Shown one piece after another: positions 44,923 through 54,148 of a DNA stretch of 64,000 bases (position 1 is the stretch's first letter; each line of letters begins with the position of its first letter). The position numbers and the translations under genes were made by a program. Source of the stretch: Paenibacillus terricola (GTDB lineage Bacteria; Bacillota; Bacilli; Paenibacillales; Paenibacillaceae); NCBI RefSeq assembly GCF_014779765.1, contig NZ_JACXZA010000005.1, positions 62,001 to 126,000 on the forward strand. The letters run 5' to 3'. The notes under the pieces were generated by a model. That model was not told the DNA's origin, did not search any database, and saw nothing but the letters and a program-made list of their open reading frames with translations.

Positions 44923-45053
44923 TCTCTAACTCCTTTCTACCATTGCATAAGAGAAAGTATATCTCATAGAGCCTACGGGACTTGTCGAGATCTGACGGAG
45001 CGCACTAAATATATTCTTTTAAATTTCGCGGCGTAAGAACGAGCAAATTGGCG

Positions 45054-46160
45054 TTATTCCTTCCACCATGGGGAAATAGGATAGAAATCCGCATTAATTC
45101 GAACAGTTTGTCCAATTCTCGGCGTGCACATCTGCACGCCCCGCTCATTCGCGCTGCGGATCGCACGTTCAACCGGATCGGTCCAATCATGCAGCGCCAG
45201 CGTAAAGCCTGCCCAGTGAATCGGAAGCAGCACTTGGCCCCTCACATCGAGATGCGCTTGAACCGTCTGCTCCGGCATCATATGGATCGCAGCCCAACGC
45301 TCGTTGTATTGCCCACATTCCATCATCGTCAGATCGAATGGCCCATACTTCTTCCCAATCTCCGCAAAATGGGGCCCATATCCGCTATCGCCGCTGAAGA
45401 ACACGCTTGCGCCTTGGCCCTTGATCACCCACGAGCACCAGAGCGTGGCGTTGCGGTCGTTCAAGCTCCGCCCCGAGAAATGCCGAGCTGGCGTGCAAGC
45501 CAGCGACAGCCCACGGAACGTATACTCGCTCCACCAGTCAAACTCATGGATGCGCTCTCGCTCGATGCCCCAACGCTCGAAGTGGCTGCCAACGCCCAGC
45601 GGTACGATGAAATGGCCGACTTTCCCTTTCAGCCGCTGGATCGAGCCATAATCCAGATGATCATAATGGTCATGCGACATGATGATCGCATCAATCGCCG
45701 GGAGCGAGTCGATGACGCCTGACATCGATTCGCTGTATCGCTTGCCGCCGATGAGCGGGACGGGAGACGGCGCACGTCCCAGCATCGGGTCAAGCAATAG
45801 CGTGACCCCGTCCAGCTCTAGCAGCGCAGCCGAATGGCCGAACCATGTCACCTTCGGCTCGCCGCTCTTGGTCTCGGTGGCATGCAGGCTGAGCGGAGCC
45901 AGGCGAAGCGGCTGCCGCGGCCTTTTGCGCGGATTACCCTTGATATACTGCTTCAGCAGATCCGTCCCTTCCTTCGCATTCATCCCCATGCTCGTCGGGA
46001 TTAGATTGACGAACTTCCGCGTCTGCTTGTCGTAATGCGCCGACTGCTTGAAGCGCTGCCGCGTCTCCTTCGAGGCGCGGGCACCGAGCGGCGGGTAGAA
46101 ACGCATAATAAGGGTGGCTATGACGATAACGGCAACGATAATAAGTAATAATGGGATCAC
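45054..46160 (-). CDS. MBL-fold hydrolase, NAPE-PLD/UlaG-like
   Basis: 368 aa. N-terminal membrane anchor (about 2-20). The metallo-beta-lactamase signature 'IMSHDHYDHLD' (about 160-170) and further ligands 'CTPARHFSGR', 'FFSGDSGYG', 'LLPIHWAGFTLALHDW' are intact. The long 'RFYPPLGARASKETRQRF' leader and this pattern match N-acyl-phosphatidylethanolamine phospholipase D-like proteins. The substrate is unknown. GTG start, with CAGGAG 10 nt upstream. Confidence 0.85.
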   Translation of the reverse strand: MIPLLLIIVAVIVIATLIMRFYPPLGARASKETRQRFKQSAHYDKQTRKFVNLIPTSMGMNAKEGTDLLKQYIKGNPRKRPRQPLRLAPLSLHATETKSGEPKVTWFGHSAALLELDGVTLLLDPMLGRAPSPVPLIGGKRYSESMSGVIDSLPAIDAIIMSHDHYDHLDYGSIQRLKGKVGHFIVPLGVGSHFERWGIERERIHEFDWWSEYTFRGLSLACTPARHFSGRSLNDRNATLWCSWVIKGQGASVFFSGDSGYGPHFAEIGKKYGPFDLTMMECGQYNERWAAIHMMPEQTVQAHLDVRGQVLLPIHWAGFTLALHDWTDPVERAIRSANERGVQMCTPRIGQTVRINADFYPISPWWKE

Positions 46161-46531
46161 GTGCGTTGTCTCCTGCCTTCGTGTACAGCGCTGACGGCTG
46201 TAAAATTGTTGTCTATGTAAAGGGTTATGAATACTGACTAGCGTTTGGATGGTTCATCGACTTGTTACTGCCGGGAAATTCCCATAATCCCAATTGGGAC
46301 TTGGCCAGCTCTAAGCCTCGTAATCAACAGTTTACCCTACGCATTCTCAATAATGGCAGCATCCACATCAATCATGCTGCTCCTCCTTATCTGGATCGAA
46401 ACCACATTGGAAATGGTACGAAACATCATGTGTTCATTGTACACGATTAAGGATGGAAACAGGAGCCGACGGGGCTTGGCTGAAGCAAAAAGATCCACCC
46501 TGAATTATCAGGATGGATCTTGCACTTTTAT
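46161..46531. other. Intergenic region
   Basis: About 370 bp. It holds a minus-strand terminator near its end and no credible gene; the plus-strand open frame at 46245-46604 crosses that terminator and has no ribosome site. Confidence 0.5.
46487..46521 (-). terminator. Terminator of the giant helicase operon
   Basis: On the minus strand AAGATCCATCCTGA-TAAT-TCAGGGTGGATCTT followed by TTTGC. Confidence 0.85.
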
Positions 46532-46714
46532 TTACTTCTCATCGGGGTACAACCGTTTTAAAGATTTTAAAAGGTCTGCTGTAGAAGCATATTCACCTTT
46601 ATGATAAGCCTCAACACTTTCATTGATTAACCGTTTAAGTGATGGATTGGTAAGCACCTCTAATGCGATGGAACTTTGATCTTTTTCTTGCAGTCCCACT
46701 CTAATCACCACCAC
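46532..46714 (-). CDS. Small protein behind the giant helicase gene
   Basis: Up to 60 aa from a GTG at 46714. It reads 'VLTNPSLKRLINESVEAYHK' then 'GEYASTADLLKSLKRLYP', a two-helix pattern that loosely recalls short antitoxins or adaptors. It begins 24 nt after the stop of the 1990-aa gene and ends at the operon terminator, so the two are probably cotranscribed. No clear ribosome site. Confidence 0.5.
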   Translation of the reverse strand: MVVIRVGLQEKDQSSIALEVLTNPSLKRLINESVEAYHKGEYASTADLLKSLKRLYPDEK

Positions 46715-46738
46715 CAGTCTAGGAATGTCAGTTACATC

Positions 46739-49700
46739 TTACCCGCGCCGATAGCTGATCCGCCCGTTCTCGATCTCCGCGTTGCCCCTGCTAATCGCTA
46801 CCTGAAGTCCAGCCTGAACAGCACGTTCCAATGCGCTGCCTGAGCGAGAATAGCCTAGCAGCTTAACGGTCTCCCGCGTAATGTCTTCGACTGGCAGACT
46901 GCCTTGATTAAACAGCAGCTCCTTCAGCGCATTGGCGACCTCGTCCGGCGGCAAGTCCTCTGCGCTTCGACGCTCCTGCTCATCCTCTGCGACGCGGAAA
47001 TGTTCATATCGCTTCGGATCAAGTTCCGGCGGCCAATAGAACAACGTCTCCTCGAAGGTCGTCGTCTGCAGCTCCAGGTCACGCATCAATTCGTCTACAA
47101 GCCGCTCCACTCGCGAACTCGTCCGTGTCACTCCCCATGACTGCAGCACCCGCTTCACAAGCAGCGATCGACTGATCGGTCCTTCGCCTTGAACAACTTG
47201 TTGGATCTGCTTGCGAACCGTTCTGGCATTGATCGGGTTGTAGATCTCCTCCGCGGGCAGCGTTACTCGGCCAAGGGTTACGGACTTATACGGCATTCGC
47301 CAAGTCTGCTGGCTGCCGACATGACCTGCCGCAGCACTGATCTGACTAGTGGTTGAAGCAACATTAACTGTTGTCGAAGATGTTGGCGGCGATGGTGCTG
47401 CCTCTGCCTCGCTGGCAACGGGTTGCCGTGGAAGCTTACTCAGAATCTCCGCATAGGCAGAGTCCTTCTTCAACCGGATCTCCGACGAACGTTCCTCCAT
47501 CTGCGCGGCTTGAATCGCATGCACGATCTGCCCAATCACTTTGGCCGGATTGTCCAGCCAATCGAGCGACCACACGCGGTGGATTCGCCAGCCAAGCTGT
47601 CGAAGAACTTGCTCACGCAGCACTTCACGGTCCCGTGCTGTCGCGCCTTCTCGATAGCTCATTCCGTCAGTCAGGACGGCAAGCACATAATGCCCCGGGT
47701 CCGTTGGATCAACAATCGCCAAGTCCATCCGGTAGCCTGAAGTGCCGACATGCAGATCCACCTTGTACCCTTGCTCTCTTAGCTGTTCTGCGATCTGCGC
47801 TTCGAAGCCATGCTGGCGAGAAGTCAGCTGATCGGCTTGAATGCCAAGCGCAGCATGGCCTTTCTCCGCATACTCCAAGAAGGAACGCAGCATCGCGACG
47901 CCTTGCGACTGCGTTCTGGATACATCCAGTTGATCCGCTCGCAGCGTGGAGTAGACATGCATCTCATGTCTAGCTCGCGATACCGCGACATTCAATCGAC
48001 GCCAGCCGCCTTCGCGGTTGAGCGGCCCGAAGTTCAGTACCACCTTGCCGCTCGCATCTGGCCCGTAACCAATCGAGAAGAGAATGACGTCTCGTTCGTC
48101 GCCCTGTACGTTCTCAAGATTTTTGACGAAAATCGGTTCCTTCAACTGCGACGCCAACTGCTCCAATTCATGATCCTGCCGGAATGCATCGTCCAGCAGA
48201 TCCTCGATCAGCCCTTGCTGAATGGAGTTGAACGTTACGACGCCGATGCTGTACTTCGGCGACTCCGTGCTGCGTAGTCTGCGAACTATGTCTGCAACAA
48301 CCTGCTCAGCTTCCGCCCGGTTCTGTTTCGTTCTGCCGCGATCATAGTAGCCTTCAACCGGATGCCACTGCACATTCGATCTCCTCTCATGAGGGGATGG
48401 GAACGTTAGCAGCTTGCCTTCGTAGAAATGCCGATTGCTGAATGCAATCAGGCTCTCATGTCGACTCCGATAGTGCCAGAGCAGATGCTCTTGCGGCATC
48501 CCGAGCGCAAGACAGTCGTCCAATATGCTCTCCAGATCGTCCGGCACGACCATATCGCTCGCGTCCTCTTCACTTGTCTGCGCCGAGAAGAAGCTTGTTG
48601 GCGGCAGCTGCTTCGGATCGCCCACTACGATGACGTTGCGACCTCTCGCCATTGCACCAACCGCCTCGCTTGTTGGCATCTGCGAAGCTTCATCGAATAC
48701 AACAAGATCGAACGGTGCATATTTCGGATCGAGGAACTGCGCGACGGACATCGGACTCATCAGCACGCAAGGGCACAGCCGATTCAATAGATTCGGAATT
48801 TGCTCGAACAGCTTACGCAGCGACAACCCTCTGCCTCCGCTTCGGATTGCCCGAAGCAGAATGCCTGCTTCGGAGCTTGAAGCCGCCGCGCTGCTCAGAG
48901 GCGGCACATTCGCAGCCAAGCGCGCAGCAATCTCTTGTCTCGTCAGCTGTTCGAAGCGGCTGTCGATTTCGCGGAAAGCTCTGATTTTCTCTTCGAACAA
49001 TCGTCCCGAGAATGAAGCCAACTGTTGATCCGTTCCCACAATATAATGAATGATCGCCTGCCACCATGCACGCTGGAACGAAGGCACAACATCTTCATGC
49101 TGCAACTCGCCGGCCTCATAAGCCTGAACGACCATCGATAGTCCCGCCTGCTCCGCTCGATCCCGAACAAGGCGCCAGCTGCACCATTCGCGCAATTCAT
49201 CGACAACTCCGCCCCATTGCGCCGTCATACTCGCGCGATAGTCCAGCCAGAGCTGACCGCTGCGCTTCGCATCAATCTTCGTCCAATCCAGCTTGAGCAG
49301 CTCAGAAAGCTGTTGTTCAAGCTTCGCTCGTTCACGATTCACAGTTACGAGCTTGTCGCAGGAGGTGCCGCGCTGCTTCAGGAACGCTTCCGCCCCACCG
49401 GCCAGCTGATCTGCGAATCGGACAGCGCCCAGATTAGCCTGCGTCGTATCCTGATATAAACGCAAGAGCGCCTGCTGCAGCCTGCCGCCCCACTCATTAA
49501 GCTGCTGAACGCCATCCCAATCCGCCTCCCCGTTATTCCACAGGGAACCGAGCAGGGGTGCTGTTACCGACTCCAGCTGCTTGATCGCAGCCGATGCCTC
49601 TTGGTACTGAACGACCTGCGTTAATACTTGCGCGACTTCGGTCTTCGAGAACCCTCCGCTAGGCAGCGCCAGCTTGCGCAGCAGCTTATAGATCCGGTTC

Positions 49701-52700
49701 TGCTTAAGCAGCTTAGGCAAGAACCACTTCAGCTCCGAGCTTCTCCACTCTGCTAGTAGAGAGGACGCTTCCAGCGTTAATACGTCGGATGAAAACTGTG
49801 AGAGCAGACCAGCACGTAATGATTGACGGGCACGACCTTGCTCAATCGCCTTCGTTAACTGCTCGCTGGCGCTGCTCCAATCCTGTGCTCGGAGCAGGCT
49901 GTGCGGTACGGCAGTCGGCATCGAACGCAAGCATTCCACGACATCTGCCAACAATGTGAATTCGTGATCCGTCGGATCGGAGTGAGCATATCCAAGCCAC
50001 GCGGAAACATCCGCATATGCCCCGCGAAGATCTACTAGCGTATTGGCATACGCCGTAAGCCATTCCACAGCTTGCGACCGCATCGTTGGTGTGTACATGC
50101 TGCAAGCAGCATCCGTCCAAGCGTTGCCGAACGGATGTCCAGCAGCCTCGCCTGCAATGCGAAGCTCCTTCACGCAGCTGTCCCAGTTCAGCCATTGTTC
50201 GCGTGTCATCGAACTTGCGACGGCTGGGTCAATCGCCTTAATCGGTGCGGCAGACTTCACTCGGCCATAATGGCCAATGGCTTCATACAGCGTTGCGCCG
50301 CAATCATACTTACGATGCAGCGCATCTACATAAGCGTTAAGCTCGCTCCGAGCCGAAGCCAGCCGAGCGGCCTCCTGCCTCCACTCCTCTGGCGAAGCCT
50401 GGTGAGCAGCTTCCAGCGACAAGCGCAGCTGCTCCAGTACGGCTTTCTTCGTGCTTTTGTTCGAATGCAGCTCCAAACAGAATGGGCCAAGGCCAATCGC
50501 TGCAAGGCGGCTTTGTACGACGCTGAGCGCGGCCATTTTCTCCGCAACGAACAAGACCGTCTTCCCTCCCGCAAGAGCGGAGGCGATCATATTCGTAATC
50601 GTCTGCGACTTCCCTGTTCCCGGAGGGCCGTGCAAGACGAAGCTCTGCCCCGCGTTCGCAGCGCTGATCGCCGCGATCTGAGAGGAATCAGCGCTAATCG
50701 GCAGCATCAGCTGATCAGGTGCATATCGCTGATCCAACTCCGTTGCTTGCGGGAACGCCTCCTCTGGCGTCCAATTGAGCCGCCCTCCGATAAGGCTGGC
50801 AACTATTCGGTTACGGGCCAGATCGTCCGCTCGGCTGCGAATATCGTTCCACATCACGAATCGATTGAACGAGAACAAACCAATAATGGCCGTCTCTACA
50901 ACATCCCATCGCGATAGATTCATAATGACATGACGGATCATCGTGAACACAGCCGCCAGATCAATGCCATGTTCATCGCGCGGCAGCGGGTCAAGCCCGC
51001 TGACCTGAATGCCGAAGTCCTGCCGGAGCATCTCCAGCAGCGTAATATTCACTTGCGGCTCTTCGTCTCGTATACGAAGGACGAAGCCGGCACGCGATGT
51101 TTTGCGCACCAGCTCAATCGGAATAAGTACAATTGGTGCGTATCTTGGCTGCTCGCTCGCTGAGGACTCGTACCATTTCAACAGACCTAGGGCGAGGTAC
51201 AATGTATTCGCGCCATTCTCCTCCAGTGATACTCTCGCTGACCGGTAGAGATGGATCGCCTTCTCCAGCAGCAGCCGTTCATCCGCATCGGCACGCAGCC
51301 GCTTGCTCTTAAACTCCTCATAGACGAGAAGGTTCAGCGGATGCTCGCTGCTCACCTGCTTGAACAGCTCTGCGCTCCTCTCCGAACGATCCCAATCGGC
51401 GGGCTTGGGCAGCAGTTGAAACTCTTGCCCATCCGCAAGCGCATCCTCCAGTTCGCCAAGACGTGTATGAAGCAGCGGCAGCGCCGACTTCGTCATACGG
51501 AAGTTGAGCAGTGTATTGCGAAGCGTTAGATCAAGCAACTTCCGCTCCCACTGCTTCAGCTTAGTCACTGAGATCGAATCTACTTCCACAGGACGCGACT
51601 GAACCGTGATCTCGTCAGGCGCTTCTCCCGAGGCAGACTTGGTCTTGTGCCTATTGGACGGTTCATCCAGAAACTCAAAACCGCCTGATTCTGAAGCTAT
51701 TCGAATCGGAATCGGCCGTATCCCGCTGGAACGGGCGCGTTTCACATCAATGAAGCCGAAGAACTTGTCGGGCTGATTGAGATGCTTAACAGCCAATCCG
51801 GCTGCGTCCTGATAAGTCGATTGGCTGCCTGCGCACATGGCGGTTGCTTCCACGATGCTGATGTCGTGCACGCCTGAAGCGAGCTTTTTGCTAAGAAGCG
51901 AAATATCATCCTGAATGCTCTCTGCGAACGTCTCATCCACGAGCCAGACGCCTGGGAACGCATGCCCATCTGTAAAAATAAGAAGCGGATGCAGACCCGC
52001 CGCTTCCAGACATGCGGTGTACAGCAGCGATAGGTCAAGGCAGTTGCCCATCTTAGGTGAACGAATGATCGCGTCCGGCAGCCTAACCCGCTGACCAAGC
52101 TCTTCGAAGCTCGCAGGCGCAACGCAATACGTTGGCTGATGCACTTGTATCGCGTTATAGATGGCAGCCGCTTGCTGAAGCACGCGATTCGGGTTATGGC
52201 TCTGATACGCATCGAACGATGGATTGCCTGTCCACTTACCCAACCAAGTCGATGCCTCATGAAGAAGCTGTGCCGTTATCGGATGATTCGGCATAATGAA
52301 GGCAGCCACCATCTCAGGCATAACAGCCAGCCCGCTCCATTGATCATAGGCGAGCAGCGTAAGAGAGACTCGCTCATGGATGAGCGTCTGCCCCTCATGG
52401 GTTACCTCTAGTATAAGAACACCTGTCAGTCGTTCGGTTAAACCTGCTAGCAAAGGTCCATTCAGCTCTAGATGGATCGGTCCCAGTTCAAGCGGCTGCC
52501 CCGTTGGCATGTGATCTATATTTTGAGACCAATTGATCGTGAATTCAGGCTCTGTCTTCAATCGGATCTGTACACCGGACAGGTCGGCTTCCGAATGGTT
52601 GTGAAGGGTCAGCTTACGAATAATAGGGACAAAATTCTGCTGCATCGCATAGTTGATAACGTCATACCGAATCCATTCAAAGCTTAACCGTTGCGTGTTG

Positions 52701-52711
52701 TCATGCTCCAT
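46739..52711 (-). CDS. Giant transglutaminase-like/DUF4011/SF1 helicase/Vsr-like nuclease/DUF3320 protein
   Basis: 1990 aa. Order seen: beta-rich N-terminus (about 1-130); transglutaminase-like segment 'SPKMGNCLDLSLLYTACLEA' with Cys about 223 and 'DGHAFPGVWLVDE' with His about 250; DUF4011 start 'LKQWERKLLDLTLRNTLLNF' (about 385); AAA_11 with Walker A HGPPGTGKSQT (about 699); Walker B 'VVFDEASQMPT' (about 1339) and 'VVGDPKQLPPTSFF'; AAA_12 with 'NVQGDERDVILFSIGYG' and 'RRLNVAVSRAR'; a Vsr/PD-(D/E)XK-like nuclease 'SGYRMDLAIVDP', 'LTDGMSYREG', 'LRQLGWRIHRVWSLDW' (about 1650-1720); DUF3320 (about 1835-1890). The domains point to nucleic-acid unwinding and cleavage, probably host defence, by inference. 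Confidence 0.85.
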   Translation of the reverse strand: MEHDNTQRLSFEWIRYDVINYAMQQNFVPIIRKLTLHNHSEADLSGVQIRLKTEPEFTINWSQNIDHMPTGQPLELGPIHLELNGPLLAGLTERLTGVLILEVTHEGQTLIHERVSLTLLAYDQWSGLAVMPEMVAAFIMPNHPITAQLLHEASTWLGKWTGNPSFDAYQSHNPNRVLQQAAAIYNAIQVHQPTYCVAPASFEELGQRVRLPDAIIRSPKMGNCLDLSLLYTACLEAAGLHPLLIFTDGHAFPGVWLVDETFAESIQDDISLLSKKLASGVHDISIVEATAMCAGSQSTYQDAAGLAVKHLNQPDKFFGFIDVKRARSSGIRPIPIRIASESGGFEFLDEPSNRHKTKSASGEAPDEITVQSRPVEVDSISVTKLKQWERKLLDLTLRNTLLNFRMTKSALPLLHTRLGELEDALADGQEFQLLPKPADWDRSERSAELFKQVSSEHPLNLLVYEEFKSKRLRADADERLLLEKAIHLYRSARVSLEENGANTLYLALGLLKWYESSASEQPRYAPIVLIPIELVRKTSRAGFVLRIRDEEPQVNITLLEMLRQDFGIQVSGLDPLPRDEHGIDLAAVFTMIRHVIMNLSRWDVVETAIIGLFSFNRFVMWNDIRSRADDLARNRIVASLIGGRLNWTPEEAFPQATELDQRYAPDQLMLPISADSSQIAAISAANAGQSFVLHGPPGTGKSQTITNMIASALAGGKTVLFVAEKMAALSVVQSRLAAIGLGPFCLELHSNKSTKKAVLEQLRLSLEAAHQASPEEWRQEAARLASARSELNAYVDALHRKYDCGATLYEAIGHYGRVKSAAPIKAIDPAVASSMTREQWLNWDSCVKELRIAGEAAGHPFGNAWTDAACSMYTPTMRSQAVEWLTAYANTLVDLRGAYADVSAWLGYAHSDPTDHEFTLLADVVECLRSMPTAVPHSLLRAQDWSSASEQLTKAIEQGRARQSLRAGLLSQFSSDVLTLEASSLLAEWRSSELKWFLPKLLKQNRIYKLLRKLALPSGGFSKTEVAQVLTQVVQYQEASAAIKQLESVTAPLLGSLWNNGEADWDGVQQLNEWGGRLQQALLRLYQDTTQANLGAVRFADQLAGGAEAFLKQRGTSCDKLVTVNRERAKLEQQLSELLKLDWTKIDAKRSGQLWLDYRASMTAQWGGVVDELREWCSWRLVRDRAEQAGLSMVVQAYEAGELQHEDVVPSFQRAWWQAIIHYIVGTDQQLASFSGRLFEEKIRAFREIDSRFEQLTRQEIAARLAANVPPLSSAAASSSEAGILLRAIRSGGRGLSLRKLFEQIPNLLNRLCPCVLMSPMSVAQFLDPKYAPFDLVVFDEASQMPTSEAVGAMARGRNVIVVGDPKQLPPTSFFSAQTSEEDASDMVVPDDLESILDDCLALGMPQEHLLWHYRSRHESLIAFSNRHFYEGKLLTFPSPHERRSNVQWHPVEGYYDRGRTKQNRAEAEQVVADIVRRLRSTESPKYSIGVVTFNSIQQGLIEDLLDDAFRQDHELEQLASQLKEPIFVKNLENVQGDERDVILFSIGYGPDASGKVVLNFGPLNREGGWRRLNVAVSRARHEMHVYSTLRADQLDVSRTQSQGVAMLRSFLEYAEKGHAALGIQADQLTSRQHGFEAQIAEQLREQGYKVDLHVGTSGYRMDLAIVDPTDPGHYVLAVLTDGMSYREGATARDREVLREQVLRQLGWRIHRVWSLDWLDNPAKVIGQIVHAIQAAQMEERSSEIRLKKDSAYAEILSKLPRQPVASEAEAAPSPPTSSTTVNVASTTSQISAAAGHVGSQQTWRMPYKSVTLGRVTLPAEEIYNPINARTVRKQIQQVVQGEGPISRSLLVKRVLQSWGVTRTSSRVERLVDELMRDLELQTTTFEETLFYWPPELDPKRYEHFRVAEDEQERRSAEDLPPDEVANALKELLFNQGSLPVEDITRETVKLLGYSRSGSALERAVQAGLQVAISRGNAEIENGRISYRRG

Positions 52712-52912
52712 TCGACCTCTACCTTTCCGTGTATGAATATATGAGGAAACCTATATGTTTCACTATACATTAATTGGGTATTATTTCCTACAATTACCGA
52801 CGGCTATCGTCGAATCCTAACAGCTTATGATACAATAATCTAATTACTTATGCCTATTGTCCACTAGAACGAATAATAGATCGAATCATCGTACGGAAGG
52901 AGTATAACTTCA

Positions 52913-53689
52913 ATGATTATCGAGATCGAACATGCGACTTATCGGAAGGAAGGATTGACGCTGCTGAAGGATGTCAGTTGGCAGGTGGCCCCAGGCGAGC
53001 ACTGGGCGCTGCTCGGGCTTAATGGCTCCGGCAAGACGACGCTGCTTAATCTGATCAACGGCTATTTCTGGCCAACGGAAGGGACGGTCCGTGTACTGGG
53101 GCATCGATTCGGAGAAGTCGACCTTCGAGCGCTGCGCAAAGAAATCGGATGGGTCAGTACCTCTCTGCAGGAGAAACTGTACGCCTCCGACCGTGTCCAA
53201 AATATCGTGATCAGCGGCAAGCACGCAACGATCGGCCTCTACGACCAAGTTGAAGAGGATGATGTAGCGCTCGCTCGTACCTTGTTCGCCAAGCTTGGCT
53301 GCTCGCATCTGTGGGATCGCGAGTTCCGCACTTGCTCGCAAGGCGAGAAGCAGAAGCTGCTCATCGCACGTGCGCTTATGGCTAAACCTCGTATCCTTAT
53401 ACTAGACGAGCCTTGTAACGGATTGGATTTATTTTCGAGAGAGAGATTGTTGGAAAGCATCAAGGAGCTCGCGGAAAGTCCAGACGCACCAACGATCATC
53501 TTCGTCACACACCATACCGAGGAAATTCTGCCGGTGTTCACGCATACGCTGCTCATTCGGCAGGGAGAGATCGTGCGCAGCGGTCGGAACGAGGATGTAC
53601 TGACGTCAGATGTGCTCAGCGGGTTCTATGATTCGCCAGTTGTGGTGGATACGCATGGCGAGCGGGTATATGTGCGGATTGCGGACTAA
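52913..53689 (+). CDS. ABC transporter ATP-binding protein, YlmA-like
   Basis: 258 aa. Walker A 'GLNGSGKTTLLNLI' (about 37-50), signature 'TCSQGEKQKLLIARAL', Walker B 'ILILDEPCNGLDLFS', H-loop 'FVTHHTEEILP'. The signature is CSQGE rather than LSGGQ. It matches the stand-alone B. subtilis YlmA type. No permease is beside it, and it lies opposite in strand between the two large helicase units. GGAAGGAG precedes the ATG. Confidence 0.85.
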   Translation: MIIEIEHATYRKEGLTLLKDVSWQVAPGEHWALLGLNGSGKTTLLNLINGYFWPTEGTVRVLGHRFGEVDLRALRKEIGWVSTSLQEKLYASDRVQNIVISGKHATIGLYDQVEEDDVALARTLFAKLGCSHLWDREFRTCSQGEKQKLLIARALMAKPRILILDEPCNGLDLFSRERLLESIKELAESPDAPTIIFVTHHTEEILPVFTHTLLIRQGEIVRSGRNEDVLTSDVLSGFYDSPVVVDTHGERVYVRIAD

Positions 53690-53695
53690 ATGATG

Positions 53696-53732
53696 AAGGA
53701 CCATGGATAGGTGGCATCCATGGTCCTTCTTG
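53696..53732. terminator. Bidirectional terminator between the ABC ATPase and NUDIX genes
   Basis: AAGGACCATGGAT-AGGTGGC-ATCCATGGTCCTT followed by CTTGG; serves two convergent genes. Confidence 0.8.
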
Positions 53733-53735
53733 GCA

Positions 53736-54137
53736 TTACTCGTTAAGGCGTGGCTTGCTGGAATGGAGCATCTCTACGAACTTCACGTCCGCAGGGGCGA
53801 AAGTAAATGCTGTGAGCTCTCGCGCGGTGATCCATCGGTACTCATCATGATCGGTTAGCGTAATCGTACCGCTTACGTACCGCGCGCGATATGCGATAAG
53901 CCGAATATGCGTCGCACCATAGTGATGGTCATTCACACCGAAGAAGGCGTACGGATCGATCTCAATCTCCATCTCTTCCATAAGCTCACGGCGGAGGCAG
54001 TCATCTGCCAGCTCACCTTGCTCAATCTTGCCGCCCGGAAACTCCCACATCCCCGCCTGCGACTTGCCCGGCTTGCGCCTTGCGATTAGAATCCGGCCTT
54101 GCTCGTCTTCAATGATGGCAGCTGCTACTTGGATCAT
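53736..54137 (-). CDS. MutT/NudG-like NUDIX nucleoside triphosphate pyrophosphohydrolase
   Basis: 133 aa. 'RILIARRKPGKSQAGMWEFP' followed by the Nudix box 'GGKIEQGELADDCLRRELME' (continuing EMEIEI) matches small MutT/CTP-pyrophosphohydrolase enzymes; the box glycine near its end is replaced. It would remove damaged or modified (d)NTPs. It starts 12 nt after the stop of the DUF3427 helicase gene, so the two form one operon. Confidence 0.85.
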   Translation of the reverse strand: MIQVAAAIIEDEQGRILIARRKPGKSQAGMWEFPGGKIEQGELADDCLRRELMEEMEIEIDPYAFFGVNDHHYGATHIRLIAYRARYVSGTITLTDHDEYRWITARELTAFTFAPADVKFVEMLHSSKPRLNE

Positions 54138-54148
54138 TATCTCACTTC

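Noticed and set aside
46245-46604. 119-codon plus-strand ORF before the giant helicase operon end
   Set aside because: Crosses a strong minus-strand terminator and lacks a ribosome site.
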